From Gemmataceae bacterium (GTDB taxonomy: Bacteria; Planctomycetota; Planctomycetia; Gemmatales; Gemmataceae), in NCBI GenBank assembly GCA_947490035.1, contig CANLGS010000329.1, positions 1 through 5,609 of the forward strand: 5,609 nt of DNA, given 5' to 3'. Positions within the stretch are counted from its first letter, which is position 1. Every line of letters starts with the position of its first letter. The position numbers and the translations under genes are program-made. The notes under the pieces were generated by a model. It ran no database searches. It was not told the origin of the DNA and worked only from the letters and a program-made list of their open reading frames with translations. Shown in pieces: positions 5,450-5,609 of this stretch.

Positions 5450-5530
5450 TTGGTACCAAAGAGCACCCCTTACAACATCGCGAGCGATTGCTATAAGTTG
5501 TTTTCACCAGGGATGTTGACTCACCCTCTG

Positions 5531-5536
5531 AGGAAG
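5531..5536 (+). promoter_or_regulatory. Ribosome binding site of the right-edge gene
   Basis: AGGAAG, 8 nt before the ATG at 5545; supports that this truncated frame is a real gene start. Confidence 0.6.
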
Positions 5537-5544
5537 CGACAAGG

Positions 5545-5609
5545 ATGTTACCCAAGAGCGTAATCGATCGTTTCGTCCAGAAATGCCCTGCGGCTGTGAT
5601 GGTCCGGGC
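5545..5609 (+). CDS. N-terminus of a probable IS4-family transposase, truncated by the window
   Basis: Only 21 complete codons are visible, giving MLPKSVIDRF then VQKCPAAVMVR, still open at the right edge. This resembles the opening of planctomycete IS4-type transposases, in which a short basic start is followed by a helix of the type RF.E..P..VM.R. The catalytic DDE residues would lie outside the window, so family membership is not proven. A good Shine-Dalgarno (AGGAAG, 8 nt upstream) supports the start. Codons such as TTA and GTA are less GC-rich than those of the neighbours, consistent with a mobile gene. It follows mnmE on the same strand after 95 bp. Alternative: any short unrelated gene. 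Confidence 0.5.
   Translation, partial: MLPKSVIDRFVQKCPAAVMVR

Larger units (their letters stand above)
5461..5609 (+). mobile_element. Possible left end of an IS4-type insertion sequence
   Basis: After mnmE the base composition drops (5461-5520 is about half G+C, with the AT-rich stretch CTATAAGTTGTTTTC at 5491-5505), and a transposase-like gene begins at 5545. The left terminal inverted repeat cannot be placed because the partner end lies beyond the window. The left boundary given is only the start of the composition change. Confidence 0.3.

Noticed and set aside
5450..5459. Perfect palindrome TTGGTACCAA immediately after the mnmE stop, considered as a terminator or operator
   Set aside because: The arms are only 5 bp with no loop and no following T-run; a palindrome of this size easily arises by chance.
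5513..5563. Short reading frame of 16 residues starting ATG TTG ACT, overlapping the right-edge gene start
   Set aside because: It has no ribosome binding site, overlaps the better-supported gene in another frame and resembles nothing known.

Overview
The window is GC-rich and densely coding. It looks like a planctomycete chromosome, most likely a Gemmata-type bacterium (Gemmataceae). That assignment is inference, from three things: a DUF1559-type protein, a compact Hanks-type Ser/Thr kinase beside ordinary housekeeping genes, and several short GC-rich palindromic repeats scattered between and inside genes. No tRNA, rRNA or CRISPR array was seen.

Layout. Three genes lie on the minus strand, read right to left: an M32 metallocarboxypeptidase (1714-3231), a short Ser/Thr protein kinase (630-1601), and the 5' part of a DUF1559-like lipoprotein (1-423, running off the left edge). 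An 80-bp divergent spacer (3232-3311) separates them from a plus-strand pair: a small membrane protein with an N-terminal DUF2007-like domain (3312-3938), and mnmE, the tRNA-modifying GTPase (3938-5449). The last two overlap by one base (TAATG). At the right edge, after a lower-GC spacer, a new plus-strand gene begins with a good ribosome binding site; it resembles the start of an IS4-type transposase.

The notable signal is a set of repeats. (A) A roughly 123-bp imperfect palindrome with perfect 24-bp arms lies between the kinase and lipoprotein genes. (B) A 28-29-bp repeat, able to form a short hairpin, occurs three times: as an inverted pair in the gap between carboxypeptidase and kinase, and once inside mnmE. 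(C) A roughly 140-bp palindrome with perfect 27-bp arms lies inside mnmE. Copies B and C in mnmE keep the reading frame. They add about 47 residues to the N-terminal domain and about 10 residues to the loop between GTPase motifs G4 and G5. All catalytic motifs and the C-terminal FCIGK are intact, and the length without the inserts is close to that of E. coli MnmE. This resembles protein-tolerated palindromic elements such as the Rickettsia palindromic elements (RPEs), and is the best candidate here for something not previously described.

How the genes work together: only the DUF2007-like gene and mnmE are clearly organised as a translationally coupled operon. The carboxypeptidase and kinase may share a transcript, but the inverted B repeats between them could interfere. 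No single pathway unites the window.
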